Origin: Leptolyngbya sp. FACHB-60 | GTDB taxonomy: Bacteria > Cyanobacteriota > Cyanobacteriia > Phormidesmidales > Phormidesmidaceae | Direction of reading: 5' to 3' | Assembly: GCF_014695775.1 (NCBI RefSeq) | Contig: NZ_JACJOX010000022.1 | Coordinates: 1 to 64,000 of the forward strand | DNA: 64,000 bases | Shown: in pieces, positions 53,464 to 61,573 of the stretch | Numbering within the stretch: the stretch's first letter is position 1 | How the letters are laid out: every line of letters starts with the position of its first letter | Made by a program: the position numbers and the translations under genes | The notes under the pieces: generated by a model | What the model saw: the letters and a program-made list of their open reading frames with translations, nothing else | Databases searched by the model: none | Told to the model about the DNA's origin: nothing

Positions 53464-54048
53464 TTACCTTCGCCCGGTGGGATACAGCCAAAATTCTAGA
53501 CCCTTACTCAGCAATGGCATCACAGGATAAGTGAGCAAAGCGGAGACAAAAATCACCGAAACAAACAGGCCCAGCAGTGGCGGCAGCGCCCCCAGCAGCG
53601 GCCCCAGCAGTCGATTGGCCAGCAAAATTAGCGGGTAAACCGCTAAGACACCCAGCACCACCTGCTTGTAGTAAGGCGGCGAGGGCAGTGACGCTGTCAT
53701 GCCAAGGCGCGCCTTGGGCAGCGTGAACCATAGCTCTAGACCGCTGGGGAGCTGTTGCTGCGATCGCGCTGCAATCAACCCGTAGGATTGATCCATCCAG
53801 GCGCGGTAAGTGGGTGATATCAACCAGCGGCGCAGGTGATCGTAACTCTCGAACTTGATAATCACCACGTATTCGGGGTGGGCGTGGTCGCGGGGGCGAA
53901 TGATTTCAACCCCTAAAAAGCCTTCGAACTGCCTGGCATCGCGGTTAATCCCCTTTGTCCAAGCTTCGTAGGCATCGACTTTGCTGGGTTCAACCAACTC
54001 TGAGATCACCAGAGTAACCGGGCCAGATTGCGGCTGAGGCTCTTCCAT
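53464..54048 (-). CDS. Antibiotic-biosynthesis-monooxygenase (ABM) domain membrane protein
   Basis: A 194-residue protein. Residues about 10-95 form an ABM-type ferredoxin-like domain (LVISELVEPSKVDAYEAWTKGIN, GFLGVEIIRP, YVVIIKFESYDHLRRWLIS). Two membrane helices follow (about 130-150 and 158-178). ABM domains act in small-molecule oxidation or as dimerisation modules; the membrane form is widespread in cyanobacteria and uncharacterised. It lies 17 bases downstream of the GH10-like gene on the same strand. Confidence 0.8.
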   Translation of the reverse strand: MEEPQPQSGPVTLVISELVEPSKVDAYEAWTKGINRDARQFEGFLGVEIIRPRDHAHPEYVVIIKFESYDHLRRWLISPTYRAWMDQSYGLIAARSQQQLPSGLELWFTLPKARLGMTASLPSPPYYKQVVLGVLAVYPLILLANRLLGPLLGALPPLLGLFVSVIFVSALLTYPVMPLLSKGLEFWLYPTGRR

Positions 54049-54065
54049 GGGTCGCGGCAGATGAT

Positions 54066-55622
54066 TTACCGGAGCGAACAGAATTTTCTCACGCGATCGA
54101 ACTCAGGGTCTTGCCAGGAGTAGGCAAAGTGGCTCACCGAGGTAATTTCAGGACTCGATCGCCGCAGAGCTTCCATCTGCGTTTCTAGGGCCGGCCGATT
54201 ATAGGTAGCCTGCCCCCAAATCCCTGCTAGCGCCGGGGTCACTGTCGGGGAGGTGCCACTGGGTATCATCGTCTGCACCCGGCGTACCCCATCTAAAATG
54301 CAGCCTGTATTGCCGCACACCGCATAGGCCATCGGGTGCCAGGTCATCCAGGTGGGGAAGCGCTCCCAATATTGCAGCCGCGAGTCATAGCCGCCGGTAC
54401 CCACCGTCTGATTGCCCTCCGGGAAAAACACTGCTCCGGCTTCAATACCGCTGCGCTGCACCTGTTCTCCAGCCACTTTCACAAAATCGACGACCCCTTG
54501 CACCGCATGGGCCACACTCAGCTGCCACAGTTCAGCATTCAGCCGGGGGCGCAGACTAGCCGGGGTTGGCAGTTCTTGGCCCGCTTGCAGCGGTGGGGAT
54601 GGGGTGCGGCTCTGCCACAGCGGTTCAGCCTCGTTGGGGTAGAGGTCGCGCGCCTCTTGAATGTCGCGATCGACCAGGTGCCCTCGGCTGATGTAGCGAC
54701 GGATCAGCTCTTGGCCCTGCTGGTTCACCGCCCGACGAAACAGCGCATCTCGCGAGGCCTGACCGTAGATCCACAAGTCGTCAACGCTGTCGGCCACCGA
54801 GTTGGCACCGACACCGCGGGGGTAGCGCACATAGTCAAACAGCACACCGTCGGGCTTTCGCCGCAGGATAGCCCCCATCAAGCGGCTGTAGTCGTCTTGG
54901 GCCTGAGAATTGTAGGGATCGACAAAGACTTCGTCAGGGTTGCTAGAGTCTCCGGCCTTGGCGTAGGTGTAGGTGGTTTGACCGCGACCATTGAGGGCTA
55001 GCACCTGCTCGCGATCGCTGCGCAACCCGTAAGAATAGCCAAAGTTGAGGGCAAACACCCAAGCGTCGACCCGCAGCCCTCGCTGGCGTCCTGTTTCAAT
55101 CGATTCAGCCAGGAGGTCGCGGCGCTCGTAGCCAGGAGATTGCACCACCGAGGGCCACACGGTGGGGTTGTCGCCCTGAGGCAACAGCACCTGCCCGCCG
55201 TAAAAGGCTTCCACGTAGACCTCGTTATAGCCCAAATTGACGATGCGATCGAACAGGGCATCGAGAATGCCGGGCTGCAGATCGCAAGGATAAAGGCGCA
55301 CCCACACTGCCTGACGCTGGGGCCAAGTGCGGCTGCGGCACTGGCGCAGGTCTTCGGTGTGCTGGCGCACCATGGCCTCGTACTGCTGCTGGGCCGCACT
55401 ATCGCCCTCCAGGGCAGCTTTGCGCAAATTTTCTTTGGCTAGAGCGGCCTCTTGGGTCACTTGGCAGTAGGCGTTGAGCGCCAGCGCTCGCTCCATACCG
55501 CTACCCGGCAGCAATCCCAAACCGGCCAGTCCAGCGGCTAGGGCCAAGCTCGGCACCAGCAGTGGTTTAGTCAACCGCTGTAGCGAACTACGGAGCCGAG
55601 CTGTAAAAGAATGACTGGCCAT
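54066..55622 (-). CDS. Exported glycoside-hydrolase-like protein (GHL10/DUF187 type)
   Basis: A 518-residue protein with a signal peptide or anchor (about 20-48), a short coiled-coil region (about 55-95) and a TIM-barrel of the glycosyl-hydrolase-like 10 family (about 105-500): VWVRLYPCDLQPGILDALFDRIVNLGYNEVYVEAF, GLRVDAWVFALNFGYSYG, PDGVLFDYVRYPRG and a late MAYAVCGNTGC. It probably acts on a cell-wall or extracellular glycan. The linker contains repeated Pro. The ABM-domain gene follows. Confidence 0.83.
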   Translation of the reverse strand: MASHSFTARLRSSLQRLTKPLLVPSLALAAGLAGLGLLPGSGMERALALNAYCQVTQEAALAKENLRKAALEGDSAAQQQYEAMVRQHTEDLRQCRSRTWPQRQAVWVRLYPCDLQPGILDALFDRIVNLGYNEVYVEAFYGGQVLLPQGDNPTVWPSVVQSPGYERRDLLAESIETGRQRGLRVDAWVFALNFGYSYGLRSDREQVLALNGRGQTTYTYAKAGDSSNPDEVFVDPYNSQAQDDYSRLMGAILRRKPDGVLFDYVRYPRGVGANSVADSVDDLWIYGQASRDALFRRAVNQQGQELIRRYISRGHLVDRDIQEARDLYPNEAEPLWQSRTPSPPLQAGQELPTPASLRPRLNAELWQLSVAHAVQGVVDFVKVAGEQVQRSGIEAGAVFFPEGNQTVGTGGYDSRLQYWERFPTWMTWHPMAYAVCGNTGCILDGVRRVQTMIPSGTSPTVTPALAGIWGQATYNRPALETQMEALRRSSPEITSVSHFAYSWQDPEFDRVRKFCSLR

Positions 55623-55888
55623 AGGTGCGACGAAGAAGGAGTTGTGCCGAAAGCTAAGTTAGCGTTTAAACCACAAAGTGGCCGTAGGGAGTAGCCAGTT
55701 TAGGCCCGTGCCCTCTGGGCACCCCAAAGCCAGCCACAATACTAAAATTGGCTCAGCTTACCACTAGTTGTAGTAGGCCGCTCAACTAGAAACACTAGAT
55801 TAGTTGACTCAGCAACAGAGGCCTTGTCGGACTGCCCTCTCCCGCTCTGCCCACAACCCCTATGGCACCAGCGCCCAGACACGGCCAT

Positions 55889-56257
55889 TCACTTTTCTTC
55901 CCCCGGAAACCGATCTTCCTCCAGGGGCAGCACCGTTGAGGGGAAGAAGGTATCAAAATCGAAATCGGGCAGGTTGACCAGCAGTGCCTTGAGCTTCATC
56001 CGCTGAATGTAGGGCCAGCCACCATTGACTTCAATATTCCTTAGCAGCGCGTAGAGGTGTTGGCGGTTGTCGGGTAGCGCCTCATAGAAGAGAGTTTCAC
56101 AGATGTCGCGGTGACACTGCTCTAAGAGCCGCAGCAAAGCCAGCAAATCGGTACTGTTGCCCTTGCGACCCAGGGCGGCTTGATCGATAAGGTCAGACAG
56201 TTGGCTCAGATCGTTGGGCAGACTGTCGCTGCGATCGCCGGGCGGGTAATCAGTCAT
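55889..56257 (-). CDS. Conserved hypothetical protein
   Basis: A 122-residue, mostly helical soluble protein: LSQLSDLIDQAALGRKGNSTDLLALLRLLEQCHRDICETLFYEALPDNRQ in sections, ending in an acidic tail. I recognise no named family. ATG 56257 is chosen because the 21 extra residues upstream resemble untranslated sequence. It lies between two divergent units. Confidence 0.66.
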   Translation of the reverse strand: MTDYPPGDRSDSLPNDLSQLSDLIDQAALGRKGNSTDLLALLRLLEQCHRDICETLFYEALPDNRQHLYALLRNIEVNGGWPYIQRMKLKALLVNLPDFDFDTFFPSTVLPLEEDRFPGEEK

Positions 56258-56640
56258 AGCTCTAGCTAGGAATTTTGTTAGATAGCTTAACGTTAGCGGT
56301 TGGGTCGTCAAAACCAGCATCAGTATGGTTAAAGCTCTGATGTAGCCTTAACTCTGAAACCCTTAGCCCAACTGGGTTTACCCCAAGATACCAGCACCTC
56401 GACAGTACCAGTCCGATATTCTAGGAAAGAGTCCCAGAGCCATGTAGAATGCTTACTTGAGGCTTTACTGGCTGAGGGCAAGCCCAGCATCGTTGCCGGG
56501 CTAGCGAGCAAATTTAAGTTGCTTGTCATGGTTTCGCGCCAAGGCTAACTGGCCAGCGCCATAGCAGCCCAGAGCCGACGGCTGTCGCATTATTTGAGTA
56601 GTTTGACAGCGCCTTTACATACTAAATTTTGAGGTAGACC
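56258..56640. other. Intergenic region upstream of psbO
   Basis: About 380 bases with the psbO promoter and that of the hypothetical gene. A minus frame at 56329-56529 shows no conserved pattern. AT-rich sequence at 56590-56635 precedes psbO. Confidence 0.5.
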
Positions 56641-57465
56641 ATGAGGTATCGCGCCCTCTTAGTTGCGTTCTTGGCCATCTGCCTGAGTGTACTGACAGCC
56701 TGTAGCGAAGCGCCCAGTGCCACCAGTAGTGTGCCGCTAACCTATGACCAAATTCGTAATACTGGCCTGGCCAACAAGTGCCCCCAGCTTTCAGAAATGA
56801 CCCGAGGCACCATTGCCCTCGACAGCGGCAAAACCTATGAACTCGTAGGCATGTGCATTGAGCCCACCGCCTACTTTGTGAAGGAAGAAGCCTCCAAGCG
56901 CCAAGAGGCGACCTATGTGCCCGGCAAGGTGCTGACCCGTTACACCTCGAGTCTAGACCAGGTGCGCGGCGATCTGACCGTAGATTCTGACGGTAGTCTG
57001 CTGTTCTCTGAGACTGGCGGCATGGATTTCCAAGCCATTACCGTTCAGCTTCCCGGTGGTCAGCAAGAGCCTTTCTTGTTTACTGTCAAAGGTCTGACCG
57101 CTAAATCCCAGCCGGGGCAAAGCGCTCTTAACAGCTCCATCGATTTTGAGGGCGATTACAAAGTACCCTCCTACCGCACCTCTAACTTCCTCGACCCCAA
57201 GGGCCGCGGTCTGGCCACTGGCTATGACAGCGCCGTAGCTCTACCTGGCAGCGGCGACAGCGAAGAGTATGAAAAAGAAAATGTGAAAGCCTTTGACGTG
57301 GGTCAGGGTCATATCTCCCTGCGGGTGTCTAAGATTGACAGCGCCACCGGCGAAATTGGCGGCACCTTTGAAGCAGAGCAGCCCTCTGATACGGACATGG
57401 GCACCGCTGAGCCAGTAGACATTAAGGTACAGGGCGTTTTCTACGCTCGCCTTGAAGAAGTCTAA
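56641..57465 (+). CDS. psbO: Photosystem II manganese-stabilising protein PsbO
   Basis: A 274-residue extrinsic PSII subunit that stabilises the oxygen-evolving cluster on the lumenal side. The export signal ends in a lipobox-like LTAC at residue 21. The mature part opens with LTYDQIRNTGLANKCP, and Cys47 and Cys72 form the conserved disulfide. FEGDYKVPSYRTSNFLDPKGRG and a final VDIKVQGVFYARLEE confirm the family. AGG lies just before the ATG. A strong terminator follows. Confidence 0.97.
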   Translation: MRYRALLVAFLAICLSVLTACSEAPSATSSVPLTYDQIRNTGLANKCPQLSEMTRGTIALDSGKTYELVGMCIEPTAYFVKEEASKRQEATYVPGKVLTRYTSSLDQVRGDLTVDSDGSLLFSETGGMDFQAITVQLPGGQQEPFLFTVKGLTAKSQPGQSALNSSIDFEGDYKVPSYRTSNFLDPKGRGLATGYDSAVALPGSGDSEEYEKENVKAFDVGQGHISLRVSKIDSATGEIGGTFEAEQPSDTDMGTAEPVDIKVQGVFYARLEEV

Positions 57466-57504
57466 GCTTGTCTTAAGCTAAGCCCCTAACAATTTCAAAG
57501 CTGA

Positions 57505-57531
57505 GGAAGGAGCAATGCTCCTTCCTTTTTT
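57505..57531 (+). terminator. Intrinsic terminator of psbO
   Basis: GGAAGGAGCA (57505-57514) pairs perfectly with TGCTCCTTCC (57516-57525), followed by T6. It ends the psbO transcript 40 bases after the stop codon. Confidence 0.9.
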
Positions 57532-57804
57532 ATTGCCTTTTCTTGCCAATACTGCTCCATATCCCGCAGGTGGGTTGGCGTAGTGCAAAGGCGAAGCAAC
57601 TTATAAAGCGAGCATCTACTCACTAGCACCAGAAGCCCACGCTATTCGACAGCAACCTGCCCCAAGGCCAATATTGCGGTTGATGGGCTGGACGCTTAGC
57701 CGTAAGAGGCAAGCCTGATCTAGATCACACCCCTACCTCACCAACATCACCCTAGCCATGGGGGGCTATCACCACGGGCATCGACATTTAGAGGGATATT
57801 ACTT

Positions 57805-57951
57805 ATGTCGCTTGAAAACCCCCGTCATGGCCTCTGCCCCTACCCTTCCTGCCCCAACCAAACTTCTCACTGGGGACGATCGCGTCCAGACCAACCTACA
57901 CCGTTTGGCAACCGCTGCCGCCGCTGTGATTGGGTTCTCGGCCATGGCTAG
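57805..57951 (+). CDS. Possible 48-residue zinc-ribbon-like ORF overlapping the next gene
   Basis: A short frame preceded by GAGGG nine bases before the ATG. It has four Cys as CPYPSC and CRRC around residues 11-41, with FGNRC near the second pair, resembling the zinc ribbon at the start of some cyanobacterial kinases. It overlaps the first 125 bases of the gene at 57827 in another frame. It may be a real overlapping gene or chance. Confidence 0.25.
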   Translation: MSLENPRHGLCPYPSCPNQTSHWGRSRPDQPTPFGNRCRRCDWVLGHG

Positions 57952-58321
57952 TGGCGCATCGGGCAGCACCCCCGGCATCCCCAACGGCACCTATCTCTAC
58001 GGCGAGTCGCCGGTTACCGATACTGTCGGGGCGGTCTACTTTGTGTTTGAAGCCCAAGAAGGCCGCCTGAATGGGGCGATCTATCAGCCCTCGTCGTCGT
58101 TTGACTGTGTGCGCGGCACGGTGGGCAATGGTGCCCTCGACCTGATCGTCACCGACGCCTATGACCAGAGCGAATTTAACTATTCGGTAGCGATGGTGGC
58201 CGATACAAGCATTGCCAGCAGTAGCGGCGGGGCGGGGGTAACTGAGCTAGAGGGCATGTATGCGATCGCCACCCTCTCGGAGCTAGACCAGCAATTGCTG
58301 GCGACCTGCGTCAACCAGTAG
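57827..58321 (+). CDS. Conserved cyanobacterial hypothetical protein
   Basis: A 164-residue protein. Residues about 45-110 (GIPNGTYLYGESPVTDTVGAVYFVFEAQEGRLNGAIYQPSSSFDC) form a beta-rich domain I have seen in cyanobacterial hypotheticals, with the remaining half ending in a Cys-containing LLATCVNQ. A weak hydrophobic stretch at about 27-45 could be an export signal. No function is known. ATG 57827 is chosen; the frame is open to 57758. Confidence 0.65.
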   Translation: MASAPTLPAPTKLLTGDDRVQTNLHRLATAAAAVIGFSAMASGASGSTPGIPNGTYLYGESPVTDTVGAVYFVFEAQEGRLNGAIYQPSSSFDCVRGTVGNGALDLIVTDAYDQSEFNYSVAMVADTSIASSSGGAGVTELEGMYAIATLSELDQQLLATCVNQ

Positions 58322-58337
58322 TCAGCAACCATAATTG

Positions 58338-58368
58338 AAAAAAGCCGCCGCGATCACTCGCAGCGGCT
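58338..58368 (-). terminator. Intrinsic terminator of psbA
   Basis: On the minus strand AGCCGCTGCGA pairs with TCGCGGCGGCT (11 bp, one G-U) around GTGA and is followed by TTTTT. It lies 30 bases beyond the psbA stop codon. Confidence 0.88.
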
Positions 58369-58398
58369 GCCTCATACAAATACCAAGGACAAACAGTA

Positions 58399-59499
58399 TT
58401 AGCTGACTAGGTCAGGAGCCACTAGCGCCACAGGGGTCGCCTCACCCTCCGCTGCCAGATCAAGCGGGAAGTTGTGGGCATTGCGCTCATGCATCACTTC
58501 CATCCCCAGATTTGCTCGATTGATCACATCAGCCCAAGTGCCAATCACACGACCTTGGGCATCGAGAATGGACTGGTTGAAGTTGAACCCGTTGAGGTTA
58601 AACGCCATGGTGCTAACGCCCAGAGCCGCAAACCAAATGCCCACCACCGGCCAGGCGGCCATAAAGAAGTGCAGGCTGCGGCTGTTGGCATTCACCCCGA
58701 GCAAAATCTCATTGGTACGCCCTACCAGGCGGCCAAAATAACCGTGGGCAGCCACAATGTTGTAGGTTTCTTCTTCCTGGCCAAAGCGGTAGCCATAGTT
58801 CTGCGACTCGTTTTCAGTGGTTTCTCGCACTAGGGTAGAGGTTACCAGCGAGCCGTGCATGGCCGAAATCAGCGCGCCACCAAACACCCCGGCAACCCCC
58901 AGCATATGAAACGGATGCATCAAAATATTGTGCTCCGCCTGAAACACCAGCATGAAGTTGAAGGTGCCAGAAATACCCAAGGGCATTCCATCCGAGAAGG
59001 ACCCCTGACCAATGGGATAAATCAGAAATACGGCGGTTGCGGCAGCTACGGGGGCAGAATAGGCCACACAGATCCAGGGGCGCATGCCCAGGCGGTAACT
59101 CAGCTCCCACTCGCGACCCATGTAGGCGAAGATGCCAATCAGGAAGTGGAACACCACTAGCTGGTAAGGGCCGCCGTTATACAGCCACTCATCTAGGGAA
59201 GCAGCTTCCCAAATGGGGTAAAAATGTAGGCCGATCGCATTCGATGAAGGCACTACAGCACCCGAAATGATGTTGTTGCCGTACATCAGAGAGCCAGCAA
59301 CGGGCTCTCGAATGCCGTCAATATCCACTGGGGGTGCGGCAATAAAGGCAATTACAAAACAGGTGGTTGCAGCCAGCAGAGTAGGCAGCATCAGCACGCC
59401 AAACCAACCCATATACAGGCGGTTCTCGGTGCTGACGACCCAGTTGCAAAACTGCTCCCACAGACTGGCGCGTTCGCGCCGCTGCAAGGTAGTCGTCAT
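58399..59499 (-). CDS. psbA: Photosystem II D1 protein with an altered QB-binding loop
   Basis: A 366-residue D1. Up to residue 258 it aligns with standard D1 without gaps: Tyr161 (YZ), Asp170, Glu189, His190, His198, His215 and Phe255 are present, and residue 130 is Glu, as in high-light forms. After GYFGRL the usual IFQYASFNN is replaced by [13 protein letters not shown], so Ser264 and Phe265 of the QB pocket are missing and five residues are added. The following His (normally 272), and the C-terminal ligands His332, Glu333, His337, Asp342 and Ala344, are retained with a +5 shift. It should therefore support water oxidation but bind QB differently. ATG 59499 starts [10 protein letters not shown] TetR gene lies divergently. 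Confidence 0.95.
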   Translation of the reverse strand: MTTTLQRRERASLWEQFCNWVVSTENRLYMGWFGVLMLPTLLAATTCFVIAFIAAPPVDIDGIREPVAGSLMYGNNIISGAVVPSSNAIGLHFYPIWEAASLDEWLYNGGPYQLVVFHFLIGIFAYMGREWELSYRLGMRPWICVAYSAPVAAATAVFLIYPIGQGSFSDGMPLGISGTFNFMLVFQAEHNILMHPFHMLGVAGVFGGALISAMHGSLVTSTLVRETTENESQNYGYRFGQEEETYNIVAAHGYFGRLVGRTNEILLGVNANSRSLHFFMAAWPVVGIWFAALGVSTMAFNLNGFNFNQSILDAQGRVIGTWADVINRANLGMEVMHERNAHNFPLDLAAEGEATPVALVAPDLVS

Positions 59500-59636
59500 A
59501 GTATTCAAAACACAAAAAACAGCAAGAATTGCCCCAATCAAGCGTGCTACAGACTACAGCGCCTCCTGAACCAGAAGCCCCTACATTTAGCCTGAAACAA
59601 CGCTGTTTAGGACAAGTTAGCCAGAAATTCTTTACT

Positions 59637-59652
59637 GACCAACTTGTTAGTT
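59637..59652. promoter_or_regulatory. TetR-type operator-like site 1
   Basis: GACCAAC-TT-GTTAGTT is an imperfect copy of the 16-base palindrome 50 bases to the right. It lies 138 bases upstream of psbA. Confidence 0.5.
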
Positions 59653-59686
59653 AGCTTAACGCCCGTATCAGTCCATGTCAACAATT

Positions 59687-59702
59687 AACTAACTTGTTAG
59701 TT
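59687..59702. promoter_or_regulatory. TetR-type operator-like site 2
   Basis: AACTAAC-TT-GTTAGTT is a palindrome with perfect 7-bp arms, the size and form of a TetR-family operator. It lies 99 bases upstream of the tetR start and 188 bases upstream of psbA. Confidence 0.6.
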
Positions 59703-59800
59703 GGCAAGATTCTCTGATACGCTTGCTACTAGGCCTGTGGTTGCACCCCAGTTTGGCGCTGTATGCTGGATGGGTAAATTGGTGTAACCCCTGGATACCC

Positions 59801-60436
59801 TTGGCCACGAAAGTTGATCGAACCCCGCCCCGGCAAACCCGCGATGCCGAAGCCACTAAGGCTGAAATCTTAAATGCTGCGGAGGAAGAATTTGCCAAAT
59901 TTGGCTTTAGCGGGGCTAAAACCGAGGCGATCGCGGCTAAAACCGGCGTGACCAAAGCCATGATCTACTACCACTTTGGCAGCAAAGAAGAACTCTACAA
60001 AGCGGTCATCCAGCGACCCGCCGAAGATTTTACCAATGCCTTTGGCGATCTGGAGCTGGAGACCATGCCGCCCGAGGAAGCGCTGAAAACCGTGATCAAA
60101 GTGGCGATCGCCCACGAAGTCAGCCATCCCCACTACGGCCAGGTGCTGCTCCATGAAGCGATGCAGAACCAGGGCAAACATTTCAAACTGACCGGTTGGA
60201 TCAATCCCATCACCCGGGTCATTGCAGTCGTAGAACGAGGCATGAAGGAAGGTGTATTTCGCCCGGTGGATCCCTTTCTGGCCGTGATTCACATCATGGG
60301 CATCTGCACCTTTTACCACAATGCCCAGGCCAACATGCGCAACGTGCAGCCTGACTACGAGTGGTTCACCCCAGAGGCGATTGAACGCTTCACCGAATCT
60401 GCGATCGCTATGGTGTTAGCCGGGTTGAAAGCTTAA
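59801..60436 (+). CDS. TetR/AcrR family transcriptional regulator
   Basis: About 211 residues. The helix-turn-helix spans about 20-65: KAEILNAAEEEFAKFGFSGAKTEAIAAKTGVTKAMIYYHFGSKEELYK. The ligand domain follows, ending ERFTESAIAMVLAGL. TTG 59801 is chosen, since the residues before it do not resemble the family and no in-frame ATG is available. It is divergent from psbA with about 300 bases between, in which two copies of a palindrome occur. It probably represses its own gene and perhaps psbA. The ligand is unknown. Confidence 0.88.
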   Translation: MATKVDRTPPRQTRDAEATKAEILNAAEEEFAKFGFSGAKTEAIAAKTGVTKAMIYYHFGSKEELYKAVIQRPAEDFTNAFGDLELETMPPEEALKTVIKVAIAHEVSHPHYGQVLLHEAMQNQGKHFKLTGWINPITRVIAVVERGMKEGVFRPVDPFLAVIHIMGICTFYHNAQANMRNVQPDYEWFTPEAIERFTESAIAMVLAGLKA

Positions 60437-60462
60437 CTTAACTCAGCAGAACTCCAAAACAC

Positions 60463-60494
60463 AAAGGGCAGCGAGGAAATCCTCGCCGCCCTTT
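60463..60494. terminator. Bidirectional terminator between tetR and rbcS
   Basis: AAAGGGC-A-GCGAGGA pairs with TCCTCGC-C-GCCCTTT, giving a 15-position stem with one mismatch. A/T-rich ends on both sides allow it to terminate both the tetR and the Rubisco operon transcripts. Confidence 0.82.
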
Positions 60495-60526
60495 ATCTCG
60501 TTGTCTAACCCTTTACAGGTCAGACC

Positions 60527-60874
60527 TTAGTAGCGGTAGCCGCTGCTGGTAGCACCGGGCTTGTGCACGATGAAGCTAGCGATCTGGCACTGCTTGACGT
60601 TGTCAAAGCCCACTACGCGAATGTAGCAGTTGGAGTACTCAGAGCGGCAAGCCTGCACTTCGCTCAGCACTTCTTGGGTAGAAGTGGCGTTGAACAGGGG
60701 CAGCTTCCACATGGTCCAGTAGTACTCCTCGGGGTTCGAGGCTTCGTTGAATTCCACAGCGGGGAAATAGCCCTGCTTGAGAATGTAGGCAATTTGCCGC
60801 TCGATCTGGGCATCGGTGAGCGGGGGCAGGTAGGACATCGTTTCAAAACGACGCTCTTTGGGCAGAGTTTTCAT
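60527..60874 (-). CDS. rbcS: Ribulose bisphosphate carboxylase small subunit
   Basis: A 115-residue form IB small subunit. It starts [19 protein letters not shown], carries [27 protein letters not shown], and ends with [17 protein letters not shown]. It packs on the L8 core in the L8S8 enzyme. It is the last gene of rbcL-rbcX-rbcS and is followed by a terminator. Confidence 0.97.
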   Translation of the reverse strand: MKTLPKERRFETMSYLPPLTDAQIERQIAYILKQGYFPAVEFNEASNPEEYYWTMWKLPLFNATSTQEVLSEVQACRSEYSNCYIRVVGFDNVKQCQIASFIVHKPGATSSGYRY

Positions 60875-60953
60875 AGGTCCTCGTTAGGTTAACTAGGGTG
60901 CGATCGGCTGACGCCGTGTAAATGAATGAGCAACAGAGTTGGAGATTAATCGC

Positions 60954-61382
60954 CTACTCAGGGGAGGGGTCAGCGTCAGCCGTAGATTCTTGCGGGACAT
61001 CGGCGTCCTCAACAACCTCTGAATCTACAGCGTGGTCAGCATCTCCGAGCTGAGTAAGGCGCTCTAAGTGCTGGCGGCGGTGTTCCATATTGGCCTGCTG
61101 GATGCTAGTGACCACCATCTCGGGCAAAAACTCGCAGATACCCTCTGCAATGTGCTGCCGCACGGTCATCACTCGAATGGCCAGGTCGGGGCTCTCGGTC
61201 AGCAGGGCACTCAGGTAGGCTTCGCCATCCTGAAGCGCTTCTTTAGTTGAGAACCCGTTGAGCCAATAGGCGCGGGCGGGGTTGGTTTCCTTGAGCTGGT
61301 TCAGCACTGTTTTCACAGCCTGAAACGTCAGGTAGCTAGTGAGCACCTTAGCGGTGTCTTTAGCCGTTTGCTTAAGGTCCAT
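60954..61382 (-). CDS. rbcX: Rubisco chaperone RbcX
   Basis: A 142-residue helical protein that binds the C-terminal tail of RbcL as a dimer and assists L8 assembly. The start MDLKQTAKDTAKVLTSYLTFQAV, then LNQLKETNPARAYWLNGFS, mark the family. The acidic tail from about 115 is disordered and variable. ATG 61382 is chosen; the frame is open upstream within the rbcL-rbcX spacer. Position between rbcL and rbcS is the usual one. Confidence 0.95.
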   Translation of the reverse strand: MDLKQTAKDTAKVLTSYLTFQAVKTVLNQLKETNPARAYWLNGFSTKEALQDGEAYLSALLTESPDLAIRVMTVRQHIAEGICEFLPEMVVTSIQQANMEHRRQHLERLTQLGDADHAVDSEVVEDADVPQESTADADPSPE

Positions 61383-61573
61383 CAGTGTCTCTCGAACGAT
61401 TGACGTAGACCCCGCCAGTGGGGCGGTTGGTAGCCCTGATCTAAGCCCGAACGGGTTGAAGATTCGGTAACTTGTGCAGCATTCCCCAAGAATTTTGGAA
61501 CCCTGCGAATCGATAGACTGACCAACACACCCTAAACCGCTCCGTAGTGGGTACCGCAGCACCCGCTAGGCAC

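Noticed and set aside
54336..55001. A 221-codon frame opposite the GH10-like gene
   Set aside because: Antisense shadow of a clear family member; no domain of its own.
58399..59499. Chlorophyll f synthase or rogue D1
   Set aside because: Those paralogues lack Mn-cluster ligands; here Asp170, Glu189, His332, Glu333, His337, Asp342 and Ala344 equivalents are all present.
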